Below are positions 8,721 to 19,000 of a stretch of 64,000 nucleotides of DNA, piece by piece. Numbering within the stretch: the stretch's first letter is position 1; each line of letters starts with the position of its first letter. The notes under the pieces are model-generated. The model did no database searches. It had not been told where the DNA came from and saw nothing but the letters and a program-made list of their open reading frames with translations. The position numbers and the translations under genes were made by a program. The DNA is from G965233625 sp965233625 (GTDB lineage: Bacteria > Planctomycetota > Planctomycetia > Pirellulales > Pirellulaceae): the NCBI GenBank assembly GCA_965233625.1, contig OZ247499.1, positions 2,356,001-2,420,000 of the forward strand. Reading direction: 5' to 3'.

Positions 8721-9452
8721 ATGCAATCCATGCTTAATCTTCATCGCATCACGCTACTGACAGCTTTGTGGCTGCCCGCCGCTTGTCTGTCTGCGGCACA
8801 GCCAACCAAGGTGCTGCTGATCGGTAACAGCTATACAGCCGGAGCCCGGCCGGGCATCGAGTTGTTCCTAGCCGGGGCGGACGTGAAATTTCAGACAAGC
8901 TACATCACGCCGGGTGGCCGGCGGCTGGTGCAACATGCGAAAAATGATCAAACGCTGAAGAAGATCAGGCAGGGCGGTTGGGACTACGTGGTGTTTCAGG
9001 AACAGAGTCAGGTCCCATCTTTACCCGCGATGAAGGATCAGTTCCTGCAAAGCGGCGCCGAATTGCATGAGGTCGCAAAAACCACAGGAGCGAAGACTCT
9101 GCTCTACAGCACCTGGGGCCGGAGAGATGGCGACAAACAGAATCCTAAACTGAATCCCGATTATGAAACGATGCAGCAACGTCTGGACGCGTCGTACAAA
9201 GAACTGGCCAAGCGGACCGGGGCCACGGTTGTGCCCGTCGGCGCCGCTTGGATGCGTGTAAAACAACAGGCGCCCGGCTTATTCGCTAAGCTTTACGCAG
9301 CCGACGGCAGCCACCCATCACGACATGGGAGCTTTTTGATTGGCGCCGTGTTTTATAAAGTGCTAACCGGCAAGCCGCCTACGATGCCCAAACGTTTGCC
9401 GCCGGGCGTCAGCCGTACAGAAGCGGCCACATTATTGAGCGCTGCGCAATAG
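8721..9452 (+). CDS. Secreted SGNH/GDSL-type hydrolase (DUF4886-like)
   Basis: The 243-residue product has an N-terminal signal peptide (about residues 1-26, ending LSAAQ). The SGNH core follows: block I GNSYTAG (nucleophile Ser), a FQEQSQ segment typical of DUF4886-like members, and a final DGSHPSRHG block that supplies the Asp-x-x-His pair. It is probably an esterase or acetyl-esterase acting on carbohydrate or other esters outside the cytoplasm; the substrate cannot be read from sequence. A second ATG at 8730 gives a slightly shorter signal peptide and is an alternative start. The next gene starts 50 bases downstream on the same strand, so the two could share a transcript. Confidence 0.8.
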   Translation: MQSMLNLHRITLLTALWLPAACLSAAQPTKVLLIGNSYTAGARPGIELFLAGADVKFQTSYITPGGRRLVQHAKNDQTLKKIRQGGWDYVVFQEQSQVPSLPAMKDQFLQSGAELHEVAKTTGAKTLLYSTWGRRDGDKQNPKLNPDYETMQQRLDASYKELAKRTGATVVPVGAAWMRVKQQAPGLFAKLYAADGSHPSRHGSFLIGAVFYKVLTGKPPTMPKRLPPGVSRTEAATLLSAAQ

Positions 9453-9502
9453 CTCGCCAGCGTCGAATTTCACCTGTTAATGCAGCCAGCCTTGCAGACG
9501 TC

Positions 9503-10798
9503 ATGAATTCAGAAGAATCCCGCTCAAAGATCCGTACGATCTGCCTGATGGTTTTAACAGGCGCGGCCGGTGTATTTCTGGTGTACTGGCTTCGACCGGT
9601 TCTGCTCCCGCTTGTCGTCGCACTAATGATTGTCAGCGGCGTGAGCCCGCTATTAGAGGGTCTGCAGAAACGACTGGGCGTCAGCAAGATGGTGGCGGCG
9701 GGCATCACCTTTATGGCTGGTCTGGCGTTGCTGGTGCTGGTAGGCAGCGCTCTCTGGACATCCGCTAACGAACTGGCAAGTCATTCAGGCGATTACGAAA
9801 AACGATTCCAGTCCCTGGTGGAGAGGGTCGAGAGCAACGTGCCCTACGTGTTCTGGGAAGGCGAACCTTCCGAAGGCCAGCCAGCCGGGCAGCCCGGCAA
9901 GCCGCCTGCCAGCGACACAGATTCCGGCGCCGCCACCGATCCTCCCGTACCCGTACCGCCCGCCGACAAGGAGGACGGCGCTGACGAAAATGAGGCCGAA
10001 GATGCGGCGCCTGCGGGATCACCGCCTGACGATGCAGGTTCAGCCGATGCAAGTTCAGCCGACGCAACCGAGTCACCTGGGAAGAACGCAGAAACGCATC
10101 ACGAAAACGGCTCCAGAGCGCTGGTTTCCATCAATAAATTCCTGAAAAACTCCGTGCGTGATGGTGTTTCCACCGTTTCGCAGGCACTGCTGCAACTGGT
10201 CTCGACAAGTGTAATCGTGCTGATTTATGTGTTCTTCCTCCTGCTAGGGTCTCCCGGTAAGGCGACTCAGGGAGCGTGGCGGGATATCGACAAACAAATT
10301 CGATCTTACCTGGCGTTGAAGTCGATCATCTCGTTGCTGACGGGCCTTGCGTTTGGCGGTGCGTTGTGGATCGCCGGTGTGCCGATGGCTGTTACGTTTG
10401 GCGTCCTGGCGTTTTTGTTGAACTTCATTCCCAACGTCGGCCCCGTCATTGCCGGGCTGTTGCCAGTGCCGTTCGTGCTGCTCGATCCTGAGGGCTCTAT
10501 CCTCTGGATGGTGAGCGTGATTAGCGTCAGCATCGGTATTCAGACGGTCAGCGGTAACGTGGTCGAGCCCAAGCTAATGGGCAATTCTTCCGATCTGCAC
10601 CCCATTGTCGTGCTCGCCACGCTGATGTTCTGGGGAATGATGTGGGGTATTACCGGTATGTTTCTGGCAACGCCCATCACAGCAGCAATTAAGATCGTAC
10701 TGGAGAGATTCGAATCCACCCGGCCCCTTGCCGCCATGCTGGCGGGCCGCTGGAAGATGAAACAGCTGGAAGAAGAATCGCCCACGCAATCCGCTTGA
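9503..10798 (+). CDS. AI-2E family transporter (PerM/TqsA-like)
   Basis: The 431-residue integral membrane protein has paired N-terminal helices (residues about 10-75), and C-terminal helices with the family-typical stretch FLLNFIPNVGPVIAGLLP and a late VVEPKLMGNSSDLHPIVVL motif. Members are exporters or channels; some move autoinducer-2 and others are Na+/H+ or generic exporters, so the substrate is unknown. Between the two halves sits an unusual Pro/Asp/Ala-rich acidic insertion (about residues 125-200) with imperfect 15-base DNA repeats at 10031-10060. The insertion explains the extra length over the usual 340-370 residues. Confidence 0.88.
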   Translation: MNSEESRSKIRTICLMVLTGAAGVFLVYWLRPVLLPLVVALMIVSGVSPLLEGLQKRLGVSKMVAAGITFMAGLALLVLVGSALWTSANELASHSGDYEKRFQSLVERVESNVPYVFWEGEPSEGQPAGQPGKPPASDTDSGAATDPPVPVPPADKEDGADENEAEDAAPAGSPPDDAGSADASSADATESPGKNAETHHENGSRALVSINKFLKNSVRDGVSTVSQALLQLVSTSVIVLIYVFFLLLGSPGKATQGAWRDIDKQIRSYLALKSIISLLTGLAFGGALWIAGVPMAVTFGVLAFLLNFIPNVGPVIAGLLPVPFVLLDPEGSILWMVSVISVSIGIQTVSGNVVEPKLMGNSSDLHPIVVLATLMFWGMMWGITGMFLATPITAAIKIVLERFESTRPLAAMLAGRWKMKQLEEESPTQSA

Positions 10799-10860
10799 TT
10801 CGCCGCTACGTCTGCAACGCTTGCAGAAAACGTTGACGGACAACCTGGACCGCCTGCCAC

Positions 10861-12513
10861 ATGGCTAAATCTGACGATATCCGGCGATACTGGATTCTGT
10901 TTGTCACCGTCATCGTCTCGGCAGTGCTGCACGGCATCGGCGTACTGACGATGCTGCTGTTCATTCAGCCCGGTCTAGACTTCGCCGCTACGGCGCAGCA
11001 ACGGGTGGAATATGTGGCAACCCACCCTTGGATGTTCCGCCTTGCCTGGATCCCCTGGCAGTTGACCGCCGCTTCAGACCTGGCAGTAAGTGCAACGCTG
11101 GTCTGGTATCTCCTAGCCATTAGAAACCGAACCACTTCGCTGAATCTGGCCCTGGCCGCCGCGATCCTGAGCGTGCCTCTAACCATCACCGCGATGATCC
11201 CGGAGCAGATCGCCGAAGCCTATCTGGTCAGCGGCTACCCGGCCCTGGCGCAGCAAGCCGTGGCGGATGGCCCCGGCAGCGCCGCCATGCAGCAGTTTGC
11301 CGCAGAAGAACGCGCCGCGCTGGTGATGACGGGGCTTTGCGGCAATACGGGCTATACCTGCATGGCCATCATGTGGCTGGCAGCGACCTTCCTGGCGGCG
11401 CCCGCTTCCTGGCAACGCTGGCTGTTTGCGATGGTAGGGCTGGTTTCATGTGTAGGTTTTGCCGGCGCCTCGGTGGTGCTGTGGCGGAGTGTGAATGCGA
11501 TGGGCGCCGACGGCGTTTATCCTGCGGCCGAACTGCTGGTGCTGTGTAACGGCGTTGGATTCGGGCTGCTCATTCCCTGGATGGTGTGGATGGCGGCGCT
11601 GCTGGGCGATGGTCATCATCACCGCTACCCCGCAGCCGATGCCCGGCTGCACACCCTACGTTGGCCACGCAAAACGGTCATCAGTCTGGCGCCAGTGCCC
11701 ACCGCCGGCGCCCGCGACGTGGCACGGCTGAATAACCTCCTGATCCCCGTGCCGATACTGGCCAGCGATATTACCGGCGTGGTGTATTTAAACTGGCTGG
11801 TCCCCGTCGAACGCGTGGCGCCGCTGTTGCCGCCGCCGCTCAAGCCGCATCGCTTCGGCGATCTGACTTTTATCACGGTGCTGACGTATCAGCATCACTA
11901 CTTCGGCCCGCTGCTGGCAGGCCCGCTACGCCGGTTATGTCCATCACCAACGCAAAGCAACTGGCGGTTCTACCTCCATCCCGAAAGCGACGTGGCGCCG
12001 CGCGATGGCATCTACTTCTTCGCAACATGCCTCGGTCATCCGCTGCTGACCATCGCCAGCCGCCTGATGGCCGACGGTTTGCCCGCGCACTATCCCGCCA
12101 GCCTCAAGCATGAAGTGGACGGAAACATTTATGAAACCAATATCGATCCCGGCGGCGGTTCCGCGCCGGATCTTTACGCGAAAGTGGAGGCGTTGCCGGC
12201 AGAAACACACCACCGGAAACTGCCACCCGGGCTGGCCGGGCATTTTTCATCGTGGGAGGAAGCGGCCCGCTATCTGGTGGAGCAGAACCGGGCCGTCGGT
12301 GTCATTCCCGGCCATGGTCGCGTTTATCAGTCGAATATTAAAATCCCGATTGACGTCGCCACAATCTTACCGGCCCAGGTCATAGGTTCCATCAAAAGCG
12401 AACTGCTGGAACCGCTGATCGAAGGTTGCGAACCCTTCGCCTTCGTCGTGCCCAACGTGCCCTTCCAGGCGACGGGCGAGAACTGGACGGCCCGGCTGGA
12501 TGAAGATCAATAA
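10861..12513 (+). CDS. Fusion of a multi-pass membrane domain with a DUF2071/YqjF-like domain
   Basis: The 550-residue protein has two parts. Residues 1 to about 245 contain around six hydrophobic helices resembling small DUF4386-type membrane domains. Residues about 270-550 match the DUF2071 (YqjF) family, related in fold to acetoacetate decarboxylase, with the stretches YLNWLVPVERVAPLLPPPL and YQHHYFGP. There is no stop or frameshift between them. A ribosome site is not evident before ATG 10861. The function of DUF2071 proteins is unknown. The dihydrouridine synthase gene begins 55 bases downstream. Confidence 0.72.
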   Translation: MAKSDDIRRYWILFVTVIVSAVLHGIGVLTMLLFIQPGLDFAATAQQRVEYVATHPWMFRLAWIPWQLTAASDLAVSATLVWYLLAIRNRTTSLNLALAAAILSVPLTITAMIPEQIAEAYLVSGYPALAQQAVADGPGSAAMQQFAAEERAALVMTGLCGNTGYTCMAIMWLAATFLAAPASWQRWLFAMVGLVSCVGFAGASVVLWRSVNAMGADGVYPAAELLVLCNGVGFGLLIPWMVWMAALLGDGHHHRYPAADARLHTLRWPRKTVISLAPVPTAGARDVARLNNLLIPVPILASDITGVVYLNWLVPVERVAPLLPPPLKPHRFGDLTFITVLTYQHHYFGPLLAGPLRRLCPSPTQSNWRFYLHPESDVAPRDGIYFFATCLGHPLLTIASRLMADGLPAHYPASLKHEVDGNIYETNIDPGGGSAPDLYAKVEALPAETHHRKLPPGLAGHFSSWEEAARYLVEQNRAVGVIPGHGRVYQSNIKIPIDVATILPAQVIGSIKSELLEPLIEGCEPFAFVVPNVPFQATGENWTARLDEDQ

Positions 12514-12568
12514 GCAGCAGCCCGTATCACGCGTTGAATAAATCCGCGGATGCAGTAAAAATGCGGAC

Positions 12569-13639
12569 ATGAGCACCTTAAAGCCGGCACCGCTCCGCAA
12601 CTTGCGTATCGGCAGCGTAGATATTGGTTTCCCCGTCGTTCAGGCAGCGCTGTCCGGATACAGCGACTGGCCCATGCGCACCATTGCGCGGCGGCTGGGC
12701 GCCTCGTACACCATCTGCGAAGTGATGCTGGACCAGTTTCTGGTCGCGCTGAAAGACCGCAAACGGACGGGCCACTTCCTGCACATCGGCGACGACGAAC
12801 ACCCCGTCGGCGGGCAGTTGATGGGCGCCGAGCCGGAACAGTTCGCCGCCGGCGCGATGAAGCTGGTCGAAGCGGGCTTCGACATTATCGACATCAACTT
12901 CGGCTGCCCGGTGAAGAAAGTCCTCGGACGCTGCCGGGGCGGTTTCCATCTCAGCCAGCCAGAAACAGCGCTCGAAGTCATCGCCCGCACCCGCGACAAT
13001 GTGCCGCCGGAAATACCCGTGACGGTCAAAATGCGCCGCGGCATTGACGATTCGCAGCAGAGCCGCGACGACTTTTTCACCATTTTAGACGGCGCCTTCG
13101 CACGCGGTGTGGCCGCGATCACCGTCCACGGCCGCACCGTCAAACAGCGGTACATCGGCCCTAGCCGCTGGGAATTTCTGTCTGAAGTCAAGCAGCACGC
13201 TGGCGACCGCGTGATCCTTGGCAGTGGTGATCTGTTCACACCTGCCGACTGCTTACGGATGATCGAACAGACCGGCGTCGACGGCGTGACGGTCGCCCGC
13301 GGCGCCATTGGCAACCCGTGGATCTTCGCGCAAGCCCGCGCACTTGCATCAGGCGATCCGCTGCCGCCGGCGCCTTCGGTCCGTGAGCAGGGAGAGGTCA
13401 TCCGCGAGCACTTCCGCCTGGCCAACGAGCTTTACGGAGAGAAACGCTGCGGCATCAGCATGCGTAAATTCGGCATCAAATATTCGGCCCTGCATCCGCA
13501 CTACAAAGAAGTCCGCGCTGCCTGGGTCAGAGTGAAGACGCCCGAAGAATGGCTACGCACTTTGGACGAATGGTACAGCAGCGATGCACCGGGCAACCAC
13601 CCGGACCCGGCAATCCATCGCGCTCAGAGCGAAAGCTGA
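12569..13639 (+). CDS. tRNA-dihydrouridine synthase
   Basis: The 356-residue TIM-barrel flavoenzyme reduces uridine to dihydrouridine in tRNA with FMN and NADPH. Visible motifs are the N-terminal substrate-side AALSGYSDWPMR, the catalytic loop INFGCPVKK with its cysteine, the VKMRRGIDD strand, the HGRT motif, and the FMN-phosphate region GSGDLFTP...VARGAIGNPW. The overall pattern is closest to DusB-like bacterial enzymes, but I do not assign the subtype. The loop after the cysteine (LGRCRGGFHL) departs from the usual consensus. The gene is convergent with the pyr operon, 24 bases apart, without an obvious hairpin between them. Confidence 0.93.
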   Translation: MSTLKPAPLRNLRIGSVDIGFPVVQAALSGYSDWPMRTIARRLGASYTICEVMLDQFLVALKDRKRTGHFLHIGDDEHPVGGQLMGAEPEQFAAGAMKLVEAGFDIIDINFGCPVKKVLGRCRGGFHLSQPETALEVIARTRDNVPPEIPVTVKMRRGIDDSQQSRDDFFTILDGAFARGVAAITVHGRTVKQRYIGPSRWEFLSEVKQHAGDRVILGSGDLFTPADCLRMIEQTGVDGVTVARGAIGNPWIFAQARALASGDPLPPAPSVREQGEVIREHFRLANELYGEKRCGISMRKFGIKYSALHPHYKEVRAAWVRVKTPEEWLRTLDEWYSSDAPGNHPDPAIHRAQSES

Positions 13640-13663
13640 TCGCAACGCTCGCGCCGGATTGAG

Positions 13664-14938
13664 TTACTTCGCCAGTCTTTCTTTGCCAAGCACAAAGACG
13701 GACGTCACCTTGCCGTGCATCGTGTCGCCCATAAATGGCGTGTTGCAGCTTTGAGAACGTAGCGTCTGGCGGCTGACTTCCCAGCGAGCCTGCGGATCGA
13801 TCAGCGTGATGTCCGCATCGGCGCCCTCGGCGAGTGTGCCTTTATTCAGCTTCAGAATCTGCGCCGGTTTAATCGTCAGGCACGCCAGGGCTTCCAGCCA
13901 CGAAAGATGGCCGGGTTCGATTAGCTGCCTGATCACAAGGCTAAGCGTCGTTTCCAGACTGGTCATGCCAAACGGCGCGTCATCAAACTGCAGCATCTTC
14001 TTTTCCGCCGCCCGTGGCGAATGCCCGCTGCAGATCGCGTCGATGGCGCCAGTCTTTAGTCCATCGATGCAGGCTTCCAGATGTTCCTGCGAACGCAGCG
14101 GTGGATTCACTTTGCAGGAGGTGTCAAACGCCCGCATCCGCTCGTCGGTCAGGGTAAAGTGCTGCGGACAGATGGCCGCCGTTGCACTCACACCGCGGCC
14201 CTTGGCACGGGTCAGCAATTCCACGCTGCCGGCCGTCGAGACGTTCATCAGATGCAGGCGGCCGCCGGTGGATTCGGCCAGACGCAGATCGCGCGCGGTC
14301 ATCAAATCTTCCGCCTCGGCAGGCATCGCCCCCAGGCCCAGCACCAGCGAGACAAGCCCTTCGTGCATCACGCCGTCGTGCGACAGGTCCAGCATCTCGG
14401 GATGATTGAAAATCGGCGTGTCAAACATCAGGCAGTATTGCAACGCGCGGTACAGCAGTTCCGTGCGCATCAACGAACGCGGCGCATCGGTAAACGCAAC
14501 GGCGCCGACGTCGCATAGGGCGCCAATTTCCGCCAGCTCCTGCCCCTCGCGGTTCTTACTCACACAGCCCAGCACGTAGACGTTGCACAGTTCAGCCTTG
14601 GACGCCTTCTGCCGGACGAACTCAACACCGGCGGGCGTATCGATGGGCGGGTCGGTATTGGGCAGGCAGGCAATGGTGGTGAAGCCGCCCGCAATCGCCG
14701 CGGCAGCGCCGGCCGCGATGGTTTCGTCTTCTTCATGCCCTGGTTCACGAAGTTGCGTATTGAGGTCGATCAACCCCGGCGCGACGATCAGCCCCGTCGC
14801 GTCAATGCAGTGCATATCGTCCGCAGGCGGCACGTCGAATCCTGCGATCTTCCTGCCATCCATCAGCAGACTTCCCACCCGGTCCGTGCCCGAAGCGGGA
14901 TCGATGATGCGGCCGTTCTGTATCAGCGTACGTGACAT
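13664..14938 (-). CDS. pyrC': PyrC', inactive dihydroorotase-like subunit of class A ATCase
   Basis: The 424-residue amidohydrolase-fold protein has dihydroorotase length and order, but the metal site is degraded. The HxH motif (normally DxHxHxR) is DLNTQLR at residues 58-64; the HVST-type histidine is Asn in LMNVST; the final Asp of TDHAPH is Gly in CSGHSPR. The Asp in the FTD segment and one His in NHPE may be kept. It begins 9 bases after the pyrB stop. In Pseudomonas such a PyrC' holds PyrB in an active dodecamer. I infer the same structural role, and a working dihydroorotase should be encoded elsewhere. Confidence 0.85.
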   Translation of the reverse strand: MSRTLIQNGRIIDPASGTDRVGSLLMDGRKIAGFDVPPADDMHCIDATGLIVAPGLIDLNTQLREPGHEEDETIAAGAAAAIAGGFTTIACLPNTDPPIDTPAGVEFVRQKASKAELCNVYVLGCVSKNREGQELAEIGALCDVGAVAFTDAPRSLMRTELLYRALQYCLMFDTPIFNHPEMLDLSHDGVMHEGLVSLVLGLGAMPAEAEDLMTARDLRLAESTGGRLHLMNVSTAGSVELLTRAKGRGVSATAAICPQHFTLTDERMRAFDTSCKVNPPLRSQEHLEACIDGLKTGAIDAICSGHSPRAAEKKMLQFDDAPFGMTSLETTLSLVIRQLIEPGHLSWLEALACLTIKPAQILKLNKGTLAEGADADITLIDPQARWEVSRQTLRSQSCNTPFMGDTMHGKVTSVFVLGKERLAK

Positions 14939-14947
14939 GATGTCTCT

Positions 14948-15910
14948 TTAATTCTCTGCTGCATGGCACAGCAACCACAGCGTAGCCATGCGAATGGCCA
15001 GGCCGTTGGTCACCTGGTTCAAGATCACCGAATGCGGGCCATCGGCAACATCCGGCGCAATCTCGACGCCGCGGTTAATAGGCCCCGGCGCCATGATAAG
15101 AATGTTGTCCTTCGCCTTTTCCATCCGCCGCTGATTCATGGCATACAGCAACGCGTATTCGTGCACGGACGGGAACGGACGCGTGTGCTGCCTTTCGAAT
15201 TGAATCCGCAGCAGATTCAATACATCGCAGCGGTCGAGGATATCGTCCAGCCGGTACGAAACCTCAACGCCCAGCTTCTCCCACTGTCGCGAAACCAGCG
15301 TCGCCGGACCACACACAATAACGTGGGCGCCGAGTTTCTTCAGTCCCCAGATGTTCGAACGGGCCGTCCGGCTGTGGGCGATGTCGCCGACCAGCGCAAC
15401 GGTTTTGCCTGCGATATCGCCGCGGTGCTCGCGGATCGTGAGAATATCCAGCAGGCCTTGCGTGGGGTGCTCGTGCGGGCCGTCGCCCGCATTGATGACG
15501 CCGCAATCAAGATTCTGCGACAACGCATGCGGTGCGCCCGGCGTGCTGTGCCGCACGACCATCACGTCCACATTCATCGCCTCGATGGTCTTGGCCGTGT
15601 CGATCAGGGTTTCGCCCTTCGCCACGCTGCTGGTGGAGGCAGAAAACTCAACGGGGCTGGCGCCCATGCGTTTGGCGGCTAGTGAAAAACTGGTGCGGGT
15701 GCGGGTGGAATTCTCATAGAACAGATTGCACGTGGTGCGGCCCGACAAGGCGTTGATCTGATGCCGGCAACCGCCTGTCGCCCGCTTGAAAACCATGGCG
15801 GTTTCGAAAATTGTGTTCATCTCCTCCGCTGACAATGATTCGAGATCCAGCAGAGAGCGGCGTGTCCATGTGTGGGCGGCTGGCGGAAGGTCCGCAGGAT
15901 CGAAGGACAT
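14948..15910 (-). CDS. pyrB: Aspartate carbamoyltransferase catalytic subunit
   Basis: The 320-residue enzyme joins carbamoyl phosphate and aspartate in the second step of pyrimidine synthesis. The carbamoyl-phosphate loop STRTRTSF, the SSVAKGETL loop with the essential Lys, and HPTQGLLD are all present. The frame can be extended four codons to a TTG at 15922, but ATG 15910 (MSFDPADLPP) is the more natural start. It is followed at 9 bases by pyrC', which indicates a class A-type complex. No pyrI regulatory chain is visible nearby. The divergent secreted protein starts about 190 bases away, so both promoters lie in 15911-16096. Confidence 0.95.
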   Translation of the reverse strand: MSFDPADLPPAAHTWTRRSLLDLESLSAEEMNTIFETAMVFKRATGGCRHQINALSGRTTCNLFYENSTRTRTSFSLAAKRMGASPVEFSASTSSVAKGETLIDTAKTIEAMNVDVMVVRHSTPGAPHALSQNLDCGVINAGDGPHEHPTQGLLDILTIREHRGDIAGKTVALVGDIAHSRTARSNIWGLKKLGAHVIVCGPATLVSRQWEKLGVEVSYRLDDILDRCDVLNLLRIQFERQHTRPFPSVHEYALLYAMNQRRMEKAKDNILIMAPGPINRGVEIAPDVADGPHSVILNQVTNGLAIRMATLWLLCHAAEN

Positions 15911-16096
15911 GGCGGTGTGCAAGCGGATAATGATAGCGGTGAACAGGTTGGGAGGATTCTAGCAATGCTGGCGCGGCGTGCAAACCGCCGTAGACGTCCG
16001 GCGGGAAGACAACTACTATCGCCGCGCCCGGTTGTACCTTTGCTACGCGGCCGGAATTCCCTACGTTTCAGCAGCATCAACGGCAAGGATGCCCCT

Positions 16097-19000
16097 ATGA
16101 ACTGCCTGTCAACGTCAACTGTATCTTCAGCGATAAACTGCTGCGCCGTTCTGCTGGCGTGCCTGCTATCGTTAGCTACTTGCGAGATTCAGGCCCAGCA
16201 GCGTCCGCGATTTGGCACACCTTTGAAAACTCTGCCAACGCCTGCCGGTGGGTTTGAAAAACCCGGCCTTCGACTGCCAGGCAACGGGCAGAGCGTTCCT
16301 TCTTCGCTGCTCAAGCGGGAAGATGCGGAACTCAACGATGTTCTGTTTCTCACGCCGGAAAAAGGATTCGCCGTGGGCGACCGCGGTTTGATCCTGCGAA
16401 CGACCGACGGCGGACGGCATTGGCAACCTGTCTATTCCGGCGTGGATGTAAGTCTGCAATCCATTCAGTTCATCGACGCCAATCAAGGCTGGGTCGCGGG
16501 CGGCGGCAGCATGCCTTATACGCATCGCAGCACAGGCGTTGTGCTGATGACACGCGACGGTGGCGAAACATGGCGGCAGGTCAACAAGCAGGAAATCCCC
16601 GCCCTGAAGAAGATCCGCTTTTTCAACGGACGCAACGGCTGGGCCATTGGAGATGCTACCGCCACGCACCGCACTGGCATTCTGCGGACGCGTGATGGCG
16701 GTGTTACGTGGGTGGCGATTCCCGGCCCTGGCAGCCCGCAGTGGACCACCGCAGCGTTCCTGCATTTCGATCAAGGGATCGTCGCCGGCCGGGGCGGTTT
16801 GCTGGCGAATGTATCGCGGACCGGCGCCCGTGCTTCCAGCGCGCCGCCGTTTGGTCTGCGTCAACCACGCGATATGACGATGGCCACCGCCAGAGACGGC
16901 TGGCTAGTTGGTGATGGCGGCATGATCTTGCGGACCGCCAATGCTGGCATGACATGGAGCACGGCGGCAGGACTGCCAGAAGGCGTTGACCAGGAATTTG
17001 ATTTCAAGGCGATCGCCGTCGCTGGCAATCACGTCTGGATCGCTGGTTCGCCCGGCAGTTGCGTGCTGCATTCGGCCGATGCGGGCAGAACCTGGAACCT
17101 GCGTCCGACAGGCATCACCACGCCCATTCGCGCCATCACATTCATCGATGAAAACAACGGCTGGGCGGTGGGCGCCTTGGGCGTCATGCTATCGACCCGG
17201 GATGGTGGACGCACCTGGAGCGTCAGGCGAAGCGGCGGCACGCGAGCGGCGCTGCTGGCGATTTCAGGATTGCAACAAAACGAATCCCTGCCATTTGAAG
17301 TGCTGGCGAAATACTGCGAAGCCGATGGATATCTGGGCGTGATGCACTGTGTGGGCGGCACACTTCCTGGCAGTGCAGCGGCGCAGAATGACGAAACGTG
17401 CCTGGAAAGCCGGGTTCACGCTGCCACGCTTGCCGCGGGAGGATCGCGCGGCAGCCTGTCCTGGGCCTTCCCGGCTCCCAATGCTGCCGCTAGTGCACGC
17501 AAAGCGGAAGACTTGTGGAACCGCATTCACCGTGGCAAAGGCGCCGCCGCGTTAGAGGAAGAACTGGTCCGCAGCATCCGCCAGTGGCGGCCGCCGGTAG
17601 TGGTGCTGGGCGAAAGCGGTGCGACTCAGCCTGCCAATGGACCTGCGAACAGCCTCGCGGACCTCGTCAACAAAATCGCAACCTCGGCGGTCGAGAAGGC
17701 TGCTGACCCCGCGCATTATCCCGGCCAGATCAAAGTCGCGGGCCTATCACCCTGGAAAACCAAAAAGCTCTATGCCGCAACAGTCGACGGTAAACGCGGC
17801 GTCCAGATCAGCGCGGTGGCGCTGTTGCCGGGACTTGGCAAGTCGACGGGTGAGTTCGCCACCGCTGCCCGCGGATTCCTGGAAGACCAGCCTTCGCCAG
17901 GCGGCAGCAGTTTCGGTCTGGAACTCATCAGCAGCCGGATCGCAGCTTCCAGCGGTGGAACCAGTCTCTTCGCCGGTGTGCCGCTGCGGGCGGGCGATGG
18001 CGCGCGACGCCGCTCGTCGGCTGCTACGCTGAAGTCGATTGAAGCCATGCATCTGACCGCCCAGAAGAAACGCAACATCCGTCAACTGCTGATCCGCCGC
18101 GGCGATCAGGGATTGCAGAACGCGTGGCTCAGCCGCCTCCGAAGTTCCATCGATCAGCTACCCCCCGAAGAAGCAGCCCCGATGCTTGCCAGTTACGCGG
18201 CAGCTGCCGCCAGCCGCGGCGAGGTGCAGAATGCAGTGGACGCCTATGAGAGTCTGCTGATGAAACACGCAACGCATCCGCTTTCGGATATCGCCGCCCA
18301 GTGGCTCGTACGGCATTACACCAGCGGCGAAAACATGTGGCGCCTACGTGACACCACGCGCCGCGCCTCGGCGGTGTCGCTCAAAGATTCACCCAAAGAA
18401 ACGCGGGTGGGCCACGCTGAAAAAATCGCGGCCGCCGCCAGCCAGTCCGCCGTTCCAACCTTTGGCGCCCCCGTCGTTGCCAATCAGGGAATCGTTGACA
18501 AGACCAATTACAACAACAAACGCCAGGCTTTGCTTTCGCAAGGCGCTGCCGCATACGCAGCAGGAATCGAACAGCTCAATCGCGAACATCTGGCGGGCGC
18601 CGCTTCGCAGGCTGACTTCGAAATGCGCGACGATGGTATCGATGGAAGCTGGCGGCCGCGCGGCGCCGCATTTGTCAGCACGATTCAGCGGACCCATCCC
18701 GGCGTCGCCATGCAGCCATCCGCCCGGTTTGCACTCGCCGCCATGACCAGAGCGGGATCGACAAGCACGATGGCCATCCGCCCTTATCATCGTCAACTGC
18801 AAGCCGGCGGCGATACGCGGTGGCTGACCCATGCGGCCAACGAGGCGTCGCTGATCGAGCCAGATGCGGAAAACAGCCCCAGCGTCTGGAACTGCGCGAA
18901 AGCAACTAAGCGTCCCTATCTGGACGGCAATCTGGACGATGAAATCTGGCAGGCGCCGCAACCGATCGCCTTGACCGGCGCCGTCGATCCGTACCGGCGC

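Noticed and set aside
12640..13425. 261-codon minus-strand frame
   Set aside because: It is antisense to the dihydrouridine synthase and Ser/Arg/Pro-rich, typical of GC-rich shadow frames.
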